Positions 63,134 to 64,000 of a stretch of 64,000 nt of DNA are shown in pieces (the first letter of the stretch is position 1; every line of letters starts with the position of its first letter). Position numbers and translations under genes: made by a program. Below the pieces are notes generated by a model, which was not told the DNA's origin, searched no databases, and saw only the letters and a list, made by a program, of their open reading frames with translations. This DNA is from Coraliomargarita sp. (GTDB taxonomy: Bacteria > Verrucomicrobiota > Verrucomicrobiia > Opitutales > UBA953). The stretch covers positions 583,001-647,000 of the forward strand of contig JAHEJL010000001.1 in the NCBI GenBank assembly GCA_024638885.1, read 5' to 3'.

Positions 63134-64000
63134 ATGTCCGCACGGAAGAAAGCCCAGGCCACCTGGGGCGGCCGGTTCAGCGCCGGTCCTGCCGAACTGA
63201 TGCTGCGTTTCGGCGAGTCGGTCTCGTTCGACCATCGCCTCTGGGCCCAGGATATCCGGGGTTCGAAGGCCCACGCCACGATGCTCGCCCAGGCCGGCAT
63301 CCTGACCAAGCGGGAACGCGACGCGATCCTGCGCGGCCTCGACGCCATCGCCAAGGAGATCGCCGCCGGCAAGTTCGCCTGGAGCCGCGACCTCGAGGAC
63401 GTGCACATGAACATCGAGAGCGCGCTCACGAAGCGCGTCCCCGCCGCCGCCAAGCTGCATACGGCCCGCTCGCGTAACGACCAGGTCGCGACCGACGTCC
63501 GTCTCTGGATCAAGGACCAGTGCGACGCCGCCGACGCGGCCCTCGTCTCGCTGCTCAAGACGCTCGTGAAGCTCGCCGAGGCCAACGCCGACGTGATCCT
63601 GCCGGGCTACACGCACCTGCAGCGCGCCCAGCCGGTCTCCGCCGCCCACCACCTCCTCGCCTACGCCGAGATGTTCGGCCGCGACCGCGTCCGCCTCGCC
63701 GCCGCCAAGGCCTCCGCCAACTGGTGCCCGCTGGGCTCCGGCGCCATCGCCGGCACGACCCTCCCGATCCGTCGCGAGGTCACGGCGAAGCTGCTCGGCT
63801 TCGTCGACGCCAAGGGCCGCCCGCAGGTGACCCGTAATTCGATGGACGCCGTCGCCGACCGCGATCCGGCCACGGAGTTCTGCTTCGCGGCCGCCCTCTG
63901 CGGCGTCCACCTCTCCCGCCTCGCCGAGGACATGGTCCTCTGGTCCTCCGCGGAATTCGGTTTCGCGCGCATGCCCGACGAGTTCTCGACGGGGTCGTCG
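63134..64000 (+). CDS. argH: Argininosuccinate lyase, 5' part of gene
   Basis: 289 visible codons from the ATG at 63134, cut by the window end. ArgH splits argininosuccinate to arginine and fumarate. Visible: [46 protein letters not shown] and [20 protein letters not shown] with the catalytic His. The chain ends in FSTGSS, just at the start of the mobile catalytic serine loop (GSSIMPQKKNP in relatives), so the C-terminal third is missing. carB at 34299 serves the same pathway. Confidence 0.95.
   Translation, partial: MSARKKAQATWGGRFSAGPAELMLRFGESVSFDHRLWAQDIRGSKAHATMLAQAGILTKRERDAILRGLDAIAKEIAAGKFAWSRDLEDVHMNIESALTKRVPAAAKLHTARSRNDQVATDVRLWIKDQCDAADAALVSLLKTLVKLAEANADVILPGYTHLQRAQPVSAAHHLLAYAEMFGRDRVRLAAAKASANWCPLGSGAIAGTTLPIRREVTAKLLGFVDAKGRPQVTRNSMDAVADRDPATEFCFAAALCGVHLSRLAEDMVLWSSAEFGFARMPDEFSTGSS

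Overview
The window is a dense, GC-rich chromosomal segment with short intergenic gaps. It holds 63 protein genes (the first and last cut by the window edges), two tRNA genes, several intrinsic terminators and one family of small palindromic repeats. I see no transposase, phage gene, rRNA or CRISPR array, and no gap above 300 bases. The gene set suggests a Gram-negative, aerobic, free-living bacterium. It includes an outer-membrane efflux operon, a beta-barrel protein, DUF4340/GldG-type ABC genes, GYF_2 membrane proteins, PDZ/YHYH/DUF1080-like exported proteins and an archaeal-type ProRS. A Verrucomicrobiota member near Opitutales would fit, but this is inference from gene style, not from a marker gene.

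Layout. 1-4405: end of a stand-alone 5'-3' exonuclease, then a leftward block with two related coiled-coil proteins, a CvpA-like protein and a NahK-like kinase. 4516-8977: tRNA-Thr, folE2, tRNA-Arg, two GYF_2 membrane proteins, a DUF2752 protein and an anchored DNA/RNA nuclease. 8951-19673: a long leftward run with a GldA/F/G-like ABC system, DUF4340 protein, AsmA-like protein, accB, accC and prmB. 19847-22832: a TPR protein diverging from a phosphohexomutase and a small lipoprotein. 22836-34179: a leftward run with folB, folK, comEC-like, two exported proteins, a ribBX-type gene, ribH, an S10-NusB fusion, ftsY, aroB and an N-formylglutamate-amidohydrolase-like protein. 34299-44752: carB, an FKBP isomerase, then a translationally coupled TolC-MacA-MacB operon ending in two twin esterases. 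44821-53095: an outer-membrane barrel, a cyclophilin lipoprotein, thiamine genes (thiS, TenI-like, thiE, thiG), tlyA, rpsR, a Sua5 enzyme, prmC and proS. 53205-60891: a membrane-lipid modification set (CFA synthase, DUF1365, FAD oxidoreductase, desaturase) around a GIDE-LemA fusion, facing an ECF sigma factor operon. 60911-64000: repeat elements, a YHYH protein, DUF420, an FtsB/DivIC-like protein and the start of argH.

Two observations stand out. First, the gene at 25828-26610 encodes one chain in which a ribosomal protein S10 (NusE)-like domain, with its ribosome-binding loop shortened, is fused to a complete NusB. S10 and NusB are normally separate proteins that pair in transcription antitermination, so this looks like a dedicated, covalently joined antitermination module. 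Second, many genes lacking a Shine-Dalgarno sequence carry a TTGCC/TTGAC-type -35 box 34-39 bases before the start codon. This implies leaderless or nearly leaderless mRNAs. Genes with a good Shine-Dalgarno (accB, the ABC ATPase, the phosphohexomutase) lack a box at that place. Also notable are a GTAG-footed REP-like repeat family with compensated stems, a RibBA whose GTP cyclohydrolase II half has lost its zinc cysteines, and a clamp-binding-like tail on the exonuclease.
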